A stretch of DNA of 64,000 nt. It comes from Castellaniella sp044508625. Lineage in GTDB: Bacteria; Pseudomonadota; Gammaproteobacteria; Burkholderiales; Burkholderiaceae_B. The stretch covers positions 62,001-126,000 of the forward strand of contig JBIQHJ010000001.1 in NCBI GenBank assembly GCA_044508625.1. The letters run 5' to 3'. The position numbers and the translations under genes are program-made. Below, piece after piece: positions 51,355-59,999 of the stretch. How positions within the stretch are numbered: position 1 is the first letter of the stretch; each line of letters starts with the position of its first letter. The notes under the pieces were generated by a model, which did no database searches, was not told the origin of the DNA, and saw nothing but the letters and a program-made list of their open reading frames with translations.

Positions 51355-51683
51355 CACAGGGCTCCCGATGTGCCGCCGGGCTTGCTGCGTATCCGCTGGG
51401 GCAAGCGTTCGTCCATCAGCGTGAGGCCGATTTCATCGTTCGGCGTATCCAGCAGGTGTTCAAGCGCCTGGATCTCGCCGAAGACATGCAGTGCGCGGGC
51501 GAAGAAGTGGATGGGGATGCGCATGTCGCCTTTCTCCATGCGACGCACGGTCGACAAGGAAGCGCCCATGCGTTCGGCCAGAGAAGCCTGGGAGATGTGG
51601 CGCCGCCGGCGCGCCAGGGAAATGTCGCCGCCGAGTTTCCGGATGGCACGTTCAACGGGTATGGGGGTGGATGACTCCGGCAT
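51354..51683 (-). CDS. hipB: HipB-like XRE-family antitoxin/repressor
   Basis: The 109-residue protein has a helix-turn-helix at residues about 20-75 (GGDISLARRRRHISQASLAE, then RMGASLSTVRRMEKGDMRIP). It precedes hipA and shares the last stop base with its start, the normal hipBA order. It would bind HipA and its own promoter, where an inverted repeat is present at 51699-51729. ATGs at 51695 and 51683 are both possible; 51683 gives MPESSTPIPV. Confidence 0.88.
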   Translation of the reverse strand: MPESSTPIPVERAIRKLGGDISLARRRRHISQASLAERMGASLSTVRRMEKGDMRIPIHFFARALHVFGEIQALEHLLDTPNDEIGLTLMDERLPQRIRSKPGGTSGAL

Positions 51684-51698
51684 AAATGCTCCCAATGG

Positions 51699-51729
51699 AA
51701 CTCTAAAGTATGTTTTGAGTTCTTTAGAG
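51699..51729. promoter_or_regulatory. Nested inverted repeats: candidate HipB operator
   Basis: AACTC (51699-51703) pairs with GAGTT (51717-51721), and CTCTAAAG (51701-51708) pairs with CTTTAGAG (51722-51729), all exact. The block lies just upstream of hipB in AT-rich DNA and would cover its promoter, as expected for an autoregulated toxin-antitoxin operon. Confidence 0.5.
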
Positions 51730-51803
51730 GACTATTATATCCAGAATCCTGACTGATGTGAGATAAGCGTTCCAAGAAGAATGCTTGATGACGGATATCG
51801 TCG

Positions 51804-53627
51804 TCAATCGTGAGCTTGCTCCTCGATGCGCGGCGCCAGCGGCAGCGCCATCGGGCCGTCCGTGCTTTGTGTGCGCAGGTAATCCACCAGCGCATCCAGG
51901 TCCCGGCCGCCGCCTGTCACGTCGCGGCCCCGCTGGAACACGCTGAAGCTGCCTCCGCCCTCGCCCAGATAGCTTTGCAGGCCAACGCGGTAGGCGCGCT
52001 GCGGCTCGATGGGCTCGCCGTGCAGGCGCATTTGTCTGATGCGCCGACCTGGGGGTGCGCTGCGATCATAGACGTAGCCAAAACCTTGCGACACCTGGAG
52101 GATGCGCGGCTCGTCCACCGTGCCGCTGTCGAACTGCTGTTCGAGCACCTGACGCAGCTCATCGCCGCTGAGCGTGACCACCATGAGCGTATTGCCAAAG
52201 GGTTGCGCGGCATAGAGTTGGCCGTAGCTTACCTGCCCTGATGCGTCGGGGATCAGGTCGGCGCGCACACCGCCCGAGTTTATGAAAGCAAGCTGCGCTC
52301 CACCGTTTTCTGGCGCCTGTGTCGCGGCAAGAATGGCGTCGGCGACGATGCGTCCCAGAACACTTTCACCATTGGGCTGCGGCACGCGCGTGGCCGGCGC
52401 GGCCAGGCGCCCCACGGGCCGCCCGGCCTGCGTGGCCGCGGCGGCCTGATAGCGGGCCACCAATCCGGCCACGGCCGGATCCGCGGCGTAAACGGGAAAA
52501 TCGTCCTGCAGCGGGACCCAGCCGCGGCGGCCCTGGTAGGGCGCGCCCTGCACGATGTGCTGGCGCGCGCGCTTGGCCCGCACCCGGTGCGTATGGGTAT
52601 CCACGGTGAGCCGCAGCTCAGTGAGCAGCACGCCGTACAGTCCGGCGCTGGTGAGCAGGAAGGGCTTGGCCGCATTGACCCGGCCGTAGTCGCACAGGTA
52701 GGCCTGATGCGTGTGGCCGGAGATGACCACGTCCACCTGGTCCGACAGCCGCTCCAGGATGGGCACGATGTCGCCCGAAAGCCCGGCACAGCTATCGTCC
52801 TGCAGCCCGGTGGTGGTGCTGCCGCCTTCATGGATCAGCACTACGATGATGTCGGCGCCGGCGGCGCGCAACGGCGCGATGAGGGCATTGGCGGTGTCCG
52901 CCTCGTCCGTGAACGTAAGATCCCGCACGCCGCCGGGACGCACCTTGCGTGGCGTGTTGCGCAGGGTCATGCCGATGAAGCCCACGCCGATGCGCGCATC
53001 GCCCTGCTCGAAGAATTTGAGGCCGGTCGCGGGAAACAGCGGCTGGCCGTCCGGCCCTATCGTATTGGCAGCCAGGTAGCGGAACCGCGCGCCGGGAAAA
53101 TCCGGGTCCAGTTGGCAGGGTGCCTTGCTGGTATGGACGGCGCAGCCGCCATTTTGCATGCGCCGCAGCTCGCGCCAGCCCTGGTCGTACTCGTGGTTGC
53201 CGGTGGCGGCGAAATCCAGCCGCATCAGATTCAGCGCCTCGATGGTCGGCTCGTCGAGGAAAAGCGAGGACATCATGGGAGACGCGCCAATCAAATCGCC
53301 GGCGGCGACCACGGCCGTATGCGGATTGCGCGCGCGCAGGTCGGCAATCAGCGTCGCCAGGTGCGCCGCGCCGCCGGCGGGCACCGCCACCCGTTGACCC
53401 TGTGCGTCGTGCGCCGGCACGGCCAGGCCCGGCGGCTGCAGATTGCCGTGCAGGTCGTTGAAGCCCAGCAGCGTGATCTCGACCGAGTCGGGGTGCGGGA
53501 CGCTGGCGCAGGCCGCCAGGCCGACCGTGAGCGCCGCAGCGACCAGTAGCCGCCAACACGCTTCGCGAATGCCTTGCCCGCGCTTTCCCGTGGAACAGCT
53601 TTGGCCATGAATGGTTCGTTGGCTCAT
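51804..53627 (-). CDS. Secreted/lipoprotein 5'-nucleotidase (metallophosphatase)
   Basis: The 607-residue protein starts at ATG 53627 (MSQRTIHGQS). A hydrophobic leader ends in GLAACAS, a lipobox, so it is probably a lipoprotein. The metallophosphatase domain has LLGFNDLHGNLQPPG, VAAGDLIGASPMMSSLFLDE, DFAATGNHEYDQGWRELRR, VVLIHEGG and VISGHTHQAYLC, giving all five metal-ligand motifs. The C-terminal nucleotidase domain shows NGESVLGRIVADAILAATQ and LAFINSGGVRADLIPDASGQ. It would release phosphate from extracellular nucleotides or UDP-sugars. The longer open frame upstream is in degenerate hipA sequence and is not used. Confidence 0.92.
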   Translation of the reverse strand: MSQRTIHGQSCSTGKRGQGIREACWRLLVAAALTVGLAACASVPHPDSVEITLLGFNDLHGNLQPPGLAVPAHDAQGQRVAVPAGGAAHLATLIADLRARNPHTAVVAAGDLIGASPMMSSLFLDEPTIEALNLMRLDFAATGNHEYDQGWRELRRMQNGGCAVHTSKAPCQLDPDFPGARFRYLAANTIGPDGQPLFPATGLKFFEQGDARIGVGFIGMTLRNTPRKVRPGGVRDLTFTDEADTANALIAPLRAAGADIIVVLIHEGGSTTTGLQDDSCAGLSGDIVPILERLSDQVDVVISGHTHQAYLCDYGRVNAAKPFLLTSAGLYGVLLTELRLTVDTHTHRVRAKRARQHIVQGAPYQGRRGWVPLQDDFPVYAADPAVAGLVARYQAAAATQAGRPVGRLAAPATRVPQPNGESVLGRIVADAILAATQAPENGGAQLAFINSGGVRADLIPDASGQVSYGQLYAAQPFGNTLMVVTLSGDELRQVLEQQFDSGTVDEPRILQVSQGFGYVYDRSAPPGRRIRQMRLHGEPIEPQRAYRVGLQSYLGEGGGSFSVFQRGRDVTGGGRDLDALVDYLRTQSTDGPMALPLAPRIEEQAHD

Positions 53628-53959
53628 GAAAGATCTGACCCTGCCCCCGCTTTGTCCAGTCCGTAAATTTCGCCGAAAGGAATCGGCGCATCCCTTGGAT
53701 TCCCGCATGAAATCAAGGTGTGAAGAAGTTCCAGGGGAAAGGGGCGACGATGCCGAATCGTACCACCGAGCAGAGGCACGTCGGACCGCCTCCGGCAATA
53801 CCGGTTCGCCGCGCCTGGCCTCACGACGCCGGCACTGCAATTTTGAGGGTCCTGGGAGCGTAGCCTTAGCGCGTCCGGTGCGGTGAGGTCTTCCTTGCGG
53901 GGAGGTCGTCCTTCTTTGCGGGGCCGGCCCGATGCAAGGGTTTTTCGCGTGGTGTGCCG
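53628..53959. other. 332-bp stretch without a recognisable gene
   Basis: Upstream of the nucleotidase I see no credible gene on either strand. Open frames here are short, Arg/Pro-rich and lack ribosome-binding sites. The stretch joins the hipA remnant on its right side. Confidence 0.6.
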
Positions 53960-54147
53960 GGGGATGCCCAGTCCGCATGCCATCCAGCGAAATCCCTTTG
54001 CCCCGCGGGTGGCGCAAGTCCTCGGGCGTTTCCTGGCGGCGGCGCTCGACGGCTCCGCCTGTCTGATGGATGGATGTGCTTCAGTTGGGGGCTGGCCTTG
54101 CGGCGCTCGGCATGATCACGCGCAATGATGCGCCGGCCCTGCCGCAT
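53960..54147 (-). pseudogene. hipA remnant (frameshifted fragment)
   Basis: Minus-strand reading gives GRRIIARDHAERRKASPQL (54147 to about 54080), matching GRRVIARDHAKRRKADPQL of the intact HipA at 50068-51354. After a deletion and a frame change it gives RHPRGKGISLDGMRTG (about 54014-53967), matching RYLQGKGTSLGGMRPK. The kinase Gly-rich motif is damaged (GGMRPK to DGMRTG). It is a decayed relative of the neighbouring hipA, ending about 150 bp from the CRISPR leader. Confidence 0.7.
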
Positions 54148-54299
54148 GTTGAGCGAGAGATGCGAAGACGGTAACGTGTGAATGGCACGAGCCAGTAATC
54201 TTGGTTTCCAGCTACGGATTCTGGAGTCCGGGACCTGGCGGCTGGCCGTGCCGCGCTGATGTCCGAGGACGGCGGACGGAGTGTCCTGCGTTCGCCTCG

Positions 54300-54382
54300 G
54301 TTGAGCCGATCTTTAACAACCATGATTCGGTAGAATTTTACGGCTCGTTTTCCTCTTTTCAGAACAATGGGTTACGTTAAGA
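54300..54382 (+). promoter_or_regulatory. CRISPR leader
   Basis: The stretch before the first repeat is markedly AT-rich for this genome, with GATCTTTAACAACCATGATT, GGTAGAATTTTACGG and CGTTTTCCTCTTTTCAG. It abuts the end of the array with perfect repeats, while the degenerate repeats are at the other end, so transcription should run rightward from here. The AT-rich part resembles type I-E leaders in outline; exact promoter boxes are not clear. Confidence 0.6.
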
Positions 54383-55390
54383 GTGTTCCCCGCGGATGCG
54401 GGGATGAACCGGCCATTGAAACCTTGACCGCTGCCTTGGCTGCGTGTTCCCCGCGGATGCGGGGATGAACCGAAATCCCCACACTATTTCCTGGCCAGTT
54501 TGGCGTGTTCCCCGCGGATGCGGGGATGAACCGGGTTCCTCGTTGAAGTGGCCGGCTTTGTCACGGTGTTCCCCGCGGATGCGGGGATGAACCGGCAACC
54601 TCATCTACTACAGCGACTGCCTGCAGGTGTTCCCCGCGGATGCGGGGATGAACCGCTGAGTTCCTTGGAATCATGACGCAGGTGGAAGTGTTCCCCGCGG
54701 ATGCGGGGATGAACCGCCTACCTGGATGCCGCCGAGGAGGCTGCAATCGTGTTCCCCGCGGATGCGGGGATGAACCGTTCAGTTCCTTGGCCGCGATCCC
54801 CTTCTTGACGGTGTTCCCCGCGGATGCGGGGATGAACCGAAGTGGAAGAAATGTTCTTTGAACAAACAAGAGTGTTCCCCGCGGATGCGGGGATGAACCG
54901 CGGATATGCTGACGCGCTCCGCCGTGCAGGACTGTGTTCCCCGCGGATGCGGGGATGAACCGATTCAGCCCGAGCCCTCCCGCCCTTTGATTGCGGTGTT
55001 CCCCGCGGATGCGGGGATGAACCGTCTTCATTAGCCCCCAACAGATCAGCTAAAGCGTGTTCCCCGCGGATGCGGGGATGAACCGCGCTACGACGCCGAT
55101 CATCTGGCCGCGTGGTTGTGTTCCCCGCGGATGCGGGGATGAACCGGCGGTCACATGGGCGGATCTCGTGGAAAACGGGTGTTCCCCGCGGATGCGGGGA
55201 TGAACCGTACTTGCCCGGCTTGCGGATACTCGCCGGGATGTGTTCCCCGCGGATGCGGGGATGAACCGGTGTAACTTTGCGCTACTGTATGATCAATTAT
55301 GTGTTCCCCGCGAACGCGGGGATCAACCGCCCATCTCAAGCGTGAAGGCCGTCTCGTAGACGTGCTCCCCGCGCAATCGGGGCTGAACCG
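54383..55390 (+). CRISPR. Type I-E CRISPR array, 17 repeats and 16 spacers
   Basis: The 29-bp repeats begin GTGTTCCCCGCGG and end GGGGATGAACCG, with the CCCCGC/GCGGGG hairpin and the ATGAACCG handle of type I-E. Starts: 54383, 54444, 54505, 54566, 54627, 54688, 54749, 54811, 54872, 54934, 54996, 55057, 55118, 55179, 55240, 55301, 55362. The first fifteen are identical. The sixteenth has GAAC in place of GGAT in the loop and ATCAACCG at the end, and the seventeenth is more diverged, marking the trailer end. Spacers are 32 nt except numbers 7, 9 and 10 (33 nt). No two spacers are the same. Confidence 0.98.
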
Positions 55391-55527
55391 GAATACGTCT
55401 CGGTTCTCGGTCGACCCCCGTCACGTGCCTGTTGAGTCGGTGTCGCCCCAGGAACAACAGGTCAACGCTCACCTGTTCCCCGACATTGAAGTACGCTTAA
55501 ACCTGTTTCAATGCCAATGTGACCCGC

Positions 55528-56607
55528 ATGCAAGGCGATCTTTTCGGAGAAACTGCTCCACCGCCTCCGGCCGATTCGGCATCCCGTGCGAATTCGGGGT
55601 CTTCTTCTGCTCGAGGCACGGTCAAGGTGCGTGCCGCGTCCGCTGTGGAGGACTGGCGCGGGCTGGCGCAGCGGCTGCCGGCGCAGTTGCGTCTTGGCGC
55701 CTCCACCTGGTCCTTCCCGGGCTGGGAAGGCCTGGTCTGGGACGGCGAGTACGATGCGGGCACTCTGTCGAGGCACGGCCTCCAAGCCTACCATCGGCAC
55801 CCGCTGCTGCGCACGGTGTGCGTGGATCGCACTTTCTGGCGCCCGTTGACTGCAAACCAATATGCCGCCTATGCGAGCCAGGTCGGCGATGACTTCCGTT
55901 TCGTCGTCAAATGCCCTGCCAACATCACCGATGCCCAGCTACGCAACGCCGAAGGCAAGGTCCGCGAGTCCAATCCGGACTTTCTCGATCCGCTTCGGGC
56001 CGTCGAGCACTTCGTCCAGCCGACGCTCGAGGGCCTGGGCGCCAAGCTCGGCGTTCTCGTCTTCCAGCTCAGCCCGCTGCCGTGGGGCGGGCTCAGCCGC
56101 TCCGCGTCGCTGCTGGACAGGCTGGGCCGTATGCTGGCTGCCGTCCGGCATGCCTTGCCCGCGCATTCTCCCGTGATCGTCGCCGTGGAAGTCCGGGACC
56201 CGGAGCTCCTGGGCCAGGCGCTGGTCGACACGCTCGAGGCGCATGGCGCCACTTTCTGCCTGGGCCTGCATGCCAAGATGCCGCCGATCGAGGAGCAACT
56301 GCCCATGTTGCGTGCGCTGTGGCCGGGTCCGCTGGTCTGCCGATGGAACCTGAATCGCATCTTTGGCGCGTACGGCTACGCCGCCGCACAGAAGCAGCAC
56401 GCCCCGTTCAATGCCATTCTCAGCGAAGACCTCCACACGCGCACCGTGCTTGCGCGCACCATCCGCGGCATCACGGGTGCGGGCCAGCCGGCCTACGTGA
56501 CCGTCAGCAACGACGCCGAGGGCTGCGCGCCGCTCTCCATCCAGAAGCTCGCGCTCGCCGTCGAGGCCGAGCAGGCAGGCGCGCGCCGCGCGGAGGAGTC
56601 GCCGTAG
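55528..56607 (+). CDS. DUF72 (YecE-like) TIM-barrel protein
   Basis: The 359-residue protein has the DUF72 pattern: LRLGASTWSFPGWEGLVWDG, HPLLRTVCVDRTFWRPLTAN, FRFVVKCPANITDA, LGVLVFQLSPLPWGGL and, near the end, RTIRGITGAGQPAYVTVSND. These are TIM barrels related to endonuclease IV-like folds, and no activity has been settled. A GTG at 55519 and an ATG at 55528 (MQGDLFGETA) are possible; I use the ATG. It sits between the CRISPR trailer and the cas3-side genes and ends 3 bp from the convergent DUF2165 gene. Whether it has any role in the CRISPR locus is unknown. Confidence 0.82.
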   Translation: MQGDLFGETAPPPPADSASRANSGSSSARGTVKVRAASAVEDWRGLAQRLPAQLRLGASTWSFPGWEGLVWDGEYDAGTLSRHGLQAYHRHPLLRTVCVDRTFWRPLTANQYAAYASQVGDDFRFVVKCPANITDAQLRNAEGKVRESNPDFLDPLRAVEHFVQPTLEGLGAKLGVLVFQLSPLPWGGLSRSASLLDRLGRMLAAVRHALPAHSPVIVAVEVRDPELLGQALVDTLEAHGATFCLGLHAKMPPIEEQLPMLRALWPGPLVCRWNLNRIFGAYGYAAAQKQHAPFNAILSEDLHTRTVLARTIRGITGAGQPAYVTVSNDAEGCAPLSIQKLALAVEAEQAGARRAEESP

Positions 56608-56610
56608 CCG

Positions 56611-57147
56611 TTACGCCCGCTGCTCATCGAGCAGGAGCACGATCAGCACCAGCATGGCGCAAGTGAGAAACATCACCGCCTTGGCCTGTCCGTTCCAGAT
56701 GGGGGACTGCCACATGCAGAACCACTCGCCGCCGATGATGACGAAGCCCACGAAGTAGGTCAGGAAAACCAGGGTCAGCCCGCAGGCCGCGACCGCCTTG
56801 GCGCGGATGAACCGTGCGCGGGAGCGCCAGGCCCGGAACAGCCGGATCGCGCCCACCAGGCACAGCGCGCCCATCGTCCATTCCGCGGCGATGATCAGCC
56901 AATAGGCCGCGGTCTGCAACCTTTCGTCGGTGATGGCGCGGTGTTTCAGCGCATTGTCCGGAAACACCGTGTCCATCGCCAGGACGTGCCGCACGAATTG
57001 CCAGTTGGCGTCGTAGTCGGCGATGTTGTTGAACGCGATGAGCAGGGCCCACAGGCCGACGGCGAGCACCATGCTTGCCTTGAGCACGCGAATCGTCGCC
57101 TGTTCGTCCAGGGGCTCGCGATCGAGCGGAGGGGTGTCGTGCGTCAT
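56611..57147 (-). CDS. DUF2165 family integral membrane protein, coupled to cas3
   Basis: The 178-residue protein has four membrane segments: VLKASMVLAVGLWALLIAF, TAAYWLIIAAEWTMGALCLV, AACGLTLVFLTYFVGFVIIG and AVMFLTCAMLVLIVLLL, with the conserved NNIADYDANWQFVRHVLAMD loop of DUF2165 proteins after the first. Its function is unknown. Its ATG overlaps the cas3 stop (ATGA), so it is the promoter-distal gene of a two-gene cas3 unit and is probably translated with cas3. DUF2165 genes are not standard members of type I-E loci as far as I know. Confidence 0.82.
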   Translation of the reverse strand: MTHDTPPLDREPLDEQATIRVLKASMVLAVGLWALLIAFNNIADYDANWQFVRHVLAMDTVFPDNALKHRAITDERLQTAAYWLIIAAEWTMGALCLVGAIRLFRAWRSRARFIRAKAVAACGLTLVFLTYFVGFVIIGGEWFCMWQSPIWNGQAKAVMFLTCAMLVLIVLLLDEQRA

Positions 57148-59930
57148 GCGTAGGTCCGTCGGGAAATGGGTCCGGGCCTGGGGGGCGTCGTGCTCCAGAC
57201 CAGGCCTTCCAGGGTATCGTAGCCAAAGACTCGCTCTTCATGTTTGCTGTTCAGGACCCGGCCCTGCCGACGGCCATCGATTTCGACGAGAGGCAGGATG
57301 AACGCGGGCTCGGCCAAGAGCCTGTGCCGTGTCCTCAAGGTCTGCAGGGCCCCCTCGAAGCGCTGTGCCCACGAGGGTGCCAAAGCCGCGGCATGCCGTT
57401 GATCGATCCGCACGGCCGAGTTTTCCCATGCGTGGCCGAGGTCGTTGCGTAGGGGCTGGAGTTCGCCATTGCACTCGAGGGCCAGATAGACCATCGCACT
57501 GGCGTCTCCCAACCGGGTCGGGACGCGATCATCTTCGAACCAGTGCCGGCTGCTGTCGGCACAATAGCCTGCGTGCAGCTTGAGCTGGTTGAAGTGCGCC
57601 TGGTTTTCGTGGGCGTAGTCCTTGCCCAGTTGCTCTGTCGTGGCGCGCTGCAAGGCGGGGGGAATGGTTTCGGCATTCGCACCATATACGGCCTCCACGA
57701 GGTTGCGGACACCGCCCGCGTCGCCGGTTTTTCCTGGCGTGATGATGCATCCCGCATGCCGCAGCGCCCTGGCGCCAAGCCACAGCTTGCCGATGTCCGG
57801 ATATACGAAGCATCCTTTTGGGAAAAATGCCGAATACCAATTCCCGGGAGGATCATCGTCGGGCAGGGGGCCGAGTATGTGAAGCACCGGCGGGGGCCGC
57901 CGTTCGATACCCTCCGGATCGAGCTCGCCGTCGAGCGTGCGGGCGTGGCGGTGCAGGCGGCCGGCACGTTGGATCAGCAGGTCGATGGGGGCCAGATCAC
58001 TGATCATGGCGTCCACGCAGAAGTCCAGGCTTTGCTCCAGAACCTGCGTGCCGATCAATACTTTGCCGCGTCTTTGTGCGCCGGTTGACTCCTTGCCGAA
58101 GCGCGCCAGCACCTGGCTCTCGATGTCCAGCCTGTCACCCATGGCGAAACGGCTGTGGAACAGCGTCACGTCCTCGTCGGGGAGCTCCCGGCGCAGCAGA
58201 TTGGCTGCGCGGCGTGCGTCTTCCACCGTGTTCCGGATCCACGCCACGCAGCGTCCTGCACGAGCATGCGCCACCATCATTTTCAGGGCGTCTTCCTCGC
58301 TGGTCAGCCAGTTTATGGCGACGGAGCGTCGTACTTGGGGGCGAGTCGCGCAGGCGTGGCTCAGGATGGCGCTGCCCGTTTGTACCGCCAGGGGATAGCG
58401 CAGGTCTTCCAGGATGGGAGTGTCGTCTTCACCCAGACCATGACGATAGGCATCGATGAGGTCGTCCCGGATTTGAAGCGGCAGCGTGGCCGACAATAGA
58501 ATTGCGGAGCCGCCCTGGCGGGCATGGGCAGTCAGCAGGGTTTTCAGCAAGGTCGTCATGTATCGATCGTAGGCGTGCACCTCGTCGACCAGCAGGACCT
58601 TGTTCCAGAGACCCAGGAGCCGCAAGGATTGATGCCGGGCTGGCAGTACGGCGAGTAGCGCCTGGTCCAGGGTGCCGACGCCTATTTCCGCCAGCAGGGC
58701 CTTCTTGCGATTGTCGGCCAGCCAGGCATTGCATTGAGCGGAAGCGGTGGCCTCGCCCGCCCGGTACGGTAGGTCTGGTGGTTGCTCCCCGGCGTGCAGA
58801 ATGCTGTCGCGGAATTCTTCCACCAGTTGACGAGCGCCGTGAGACAGAATCAATGAGGGCCGAGCCTCGTTCGTATAGAACCGACGGTACACTCGCCCCA
58901 CCCGCTGGTACATTTGATTGGCCGTAGCCATGCTGGGCAATGCGAAATACAGACCATGGGCATGTCCGGCCTGCATCAGCCGATGTGCCAGTATCAGCGC
59001 CGCTTCTGTCTTGCCCGCACCAGTGACGTCCTCCAGAAGGAATAGCTGCGGTCCTTGTTGCAGGGCCACGCTGGCCGCATGTTTTTGCAGGGGCGTGGGT
59101 TCTCGCAGATGATCGAACAATTCGAGCGGATCGCCATAGGTGCGCAAGGCGGGTTGTGCCAGACCGGCAGCGGCCATGGCCGCTTCAGCTCGAGGCAGGG
59201 CGCGTTCGCGCCAATAGACATCGAGCGGCATGGGGCTGGCGCAATAGGGGAAGTGGGTCTGGTTCGATCCCAGCCAATCCGCCAGCACCGCCAGACCGGC
59301 GAGCCGCCAAGTGGCTTGCTTGAAGATTGCCGCTCGTCCGGCTTGCGGTCGCGGAATGCCTGCGGGAAGGAGCAGCCGGGCGCTTTGGCGGGCAAAATCC
59401 AGTGCCGCCTGACGATCGTCGTCGAGGAAATAGGAACGGCTGTCCCGCGGCGTCACGCCGCCCAGGGTTCTTTCTTGCGGGGGCATGCCATGGTGCCCGC
59501 TTGCACTGCGCATCCAGGCCCCCCAGAACGTGTCGTTCTCGTTGAATGAGAGGCCGGCCTGCGCCAGCGAGGAAACGAGGTCGTCGCTCCAGAGCCACCA
59601 TCCCAGCGTGTCATGGCGAACGTCGTAGGCCCGATTCCCTGGGCCCACCAATGCATCGGACAAGCCGGGGGCGAGCCCCTGGAAACTGCGGGAAAACTTG
59701 CCGAGGTCGTGGAGGGAAAGAAAAAAGGCGAACAATGCGCCGACCTGCTGCCGGGTCCAGCCCAGAGCGTCGGCCAGCGGTGTCAGCGAAAAGCGGGGCA
59801 GCGCCAGCAAGGCGTGGCCGCAGGCCGCGACGTCGAGAGAATGGTAGGGCAGTAAATGAAAGCGCTCGCCGCTGGAGTCCTCTGGTTTCGCTTTGCCCCA
59901 ATACGCGTAATAGGATTCGAACAGAGGCAT
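57144..59930 (-). CDS. cas3: CRISPR-associated nuclease/helicase Cas3 (type I-E)
   Basis: The 928-residue effector is recruited by Cascade to nick and unwind target DNA. The HD nuclease domain has His30 in YHSLD, His74-Asp75 in LSLHDLGKFSRSFQ and His146-His147 in SGHHGMPP. The superfamily-2 helicase has Walker A DVTGAGKTEAALILAHRL, the DEVH box in VLLVDEVHAYDRYMTTLL, ILLSATLPLQIRDDL (motif III) and LIQRAGRLHRHAR (motif VI). A type I-E-like C-terminal domain follows. It is transcribed away from casA. The start at 59930 (MPLFESYYAYWGK) has GGAG about 5 nt upstream. A possible TATAGT -10 box lies at 59966-59961 on the minus strand. Confidence 0.96.
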   Translation of the reverse strand: MPLFESYYAYWGKAKPEDSSGERFHLLPYHSLDVAACGHALLALPRFSLTPLADALGWTRQQVGALFAFFLSLHDLGKFSRSFQGLAPGLSDALVGPGNRAYDVRHDTLGWWLWSDDLVSSLAQAGLSFNENDTFWGAWMRSASGHHGMPPQERTLGGVTPRDSRSYFLDDDRQAALDFARQSARLLLPAGIPRPQAGRAAIFKQATWRLAGLAVLADWLGSNQTHFPYCASPMPLDVYWRERALPRAEAAMAAAGLAQPALRTYGDPLELFDHLREPTPLQKHAASVALQQGPQLFLLEDVTGAGKTEAALILAHRLMQAGHAHGLYFALPSMATANQMYQRVGRVYRRFYTNEARPSLILSHGARQLVEEFRDSILHAGEQPPDLPYRAGEATASAQCNAWLADNRKKALLAEIGVGTLDQALLAVLPARHQSLRLLGLWNKVLLVDEVHAYDRYMTTLLKTLLTAHARQGGSAILLSATLPLQIRDDLIDAYRHGLGEDDTPILEDLRYPLAVQTGSAILSHACATRPQVRRSVAINWLTSEEDALKMMVAHARAGRCVAWIRNTVEDARRAANLLRRELPDEDVTLFHSRFAMGDRLDIESQVLARFGKESTGAQRRGKVLIGTQVLEQSLDFCVDAMISDLAPIDLLIQRAGRLHRHARTLDGELDPEGIERRPPPVLHILGPLPDDDPPGNWYSAFFPKGCFVYPDIGKLWLGARALRHAGCIITPGKTGDAGGVRNLVEAVYGANAETIPPALQRATTEQLGKDYAHENQAHFNQLKLHAGYCADSSRHWFEDDRVPTRLGDASAMVYLALECNGELQPLRNDLGHAWENSAVRIDQRHAAALAPSWAQRFEGALQTLRTRHRLLAEPAFILPLVEIDGRRQGRVLNSKHEERVFGYDTLEGLVWSTTPPRPGPISRRTYA

Positions 59931-59999
59931 AGTGGAGTTACATTTTGATGAAATGGCGTAACTATATCAATCTGTTCGGTGTCGAGGGCAAGTATGCTG

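Noticed and set aside
53628..54017. Extension of the 5'-nucleotidase upstream to 54017
   Set aside because: The extra 130 codons run through degenerate hipA sequence; the lipoprotein signal starts from ATG 53627.
54656..54810. Spacers 5 and 7 share the 10-mer AGTTCCTTGG
   Set aside because: Ten bases between two spacers may be chance, and the flanks differ; no common target can be shown without a database search.
54377..55339. Open frames through the CRISPR array encoding peptides such as RFIPASAGNT and SSPHPRGT
   Set aside because: They are translations of the 29-bp repeats and have no ribosome-binding sites; not genes.
55473..55490. CTGTTCCCCGACATTG resembles the start of a CRISPR repeat beyond the trailer
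   Set aside because: It is out of the 61-bp phase, lacks the second stem half and the handle; too short to call an eighteenth repeat.
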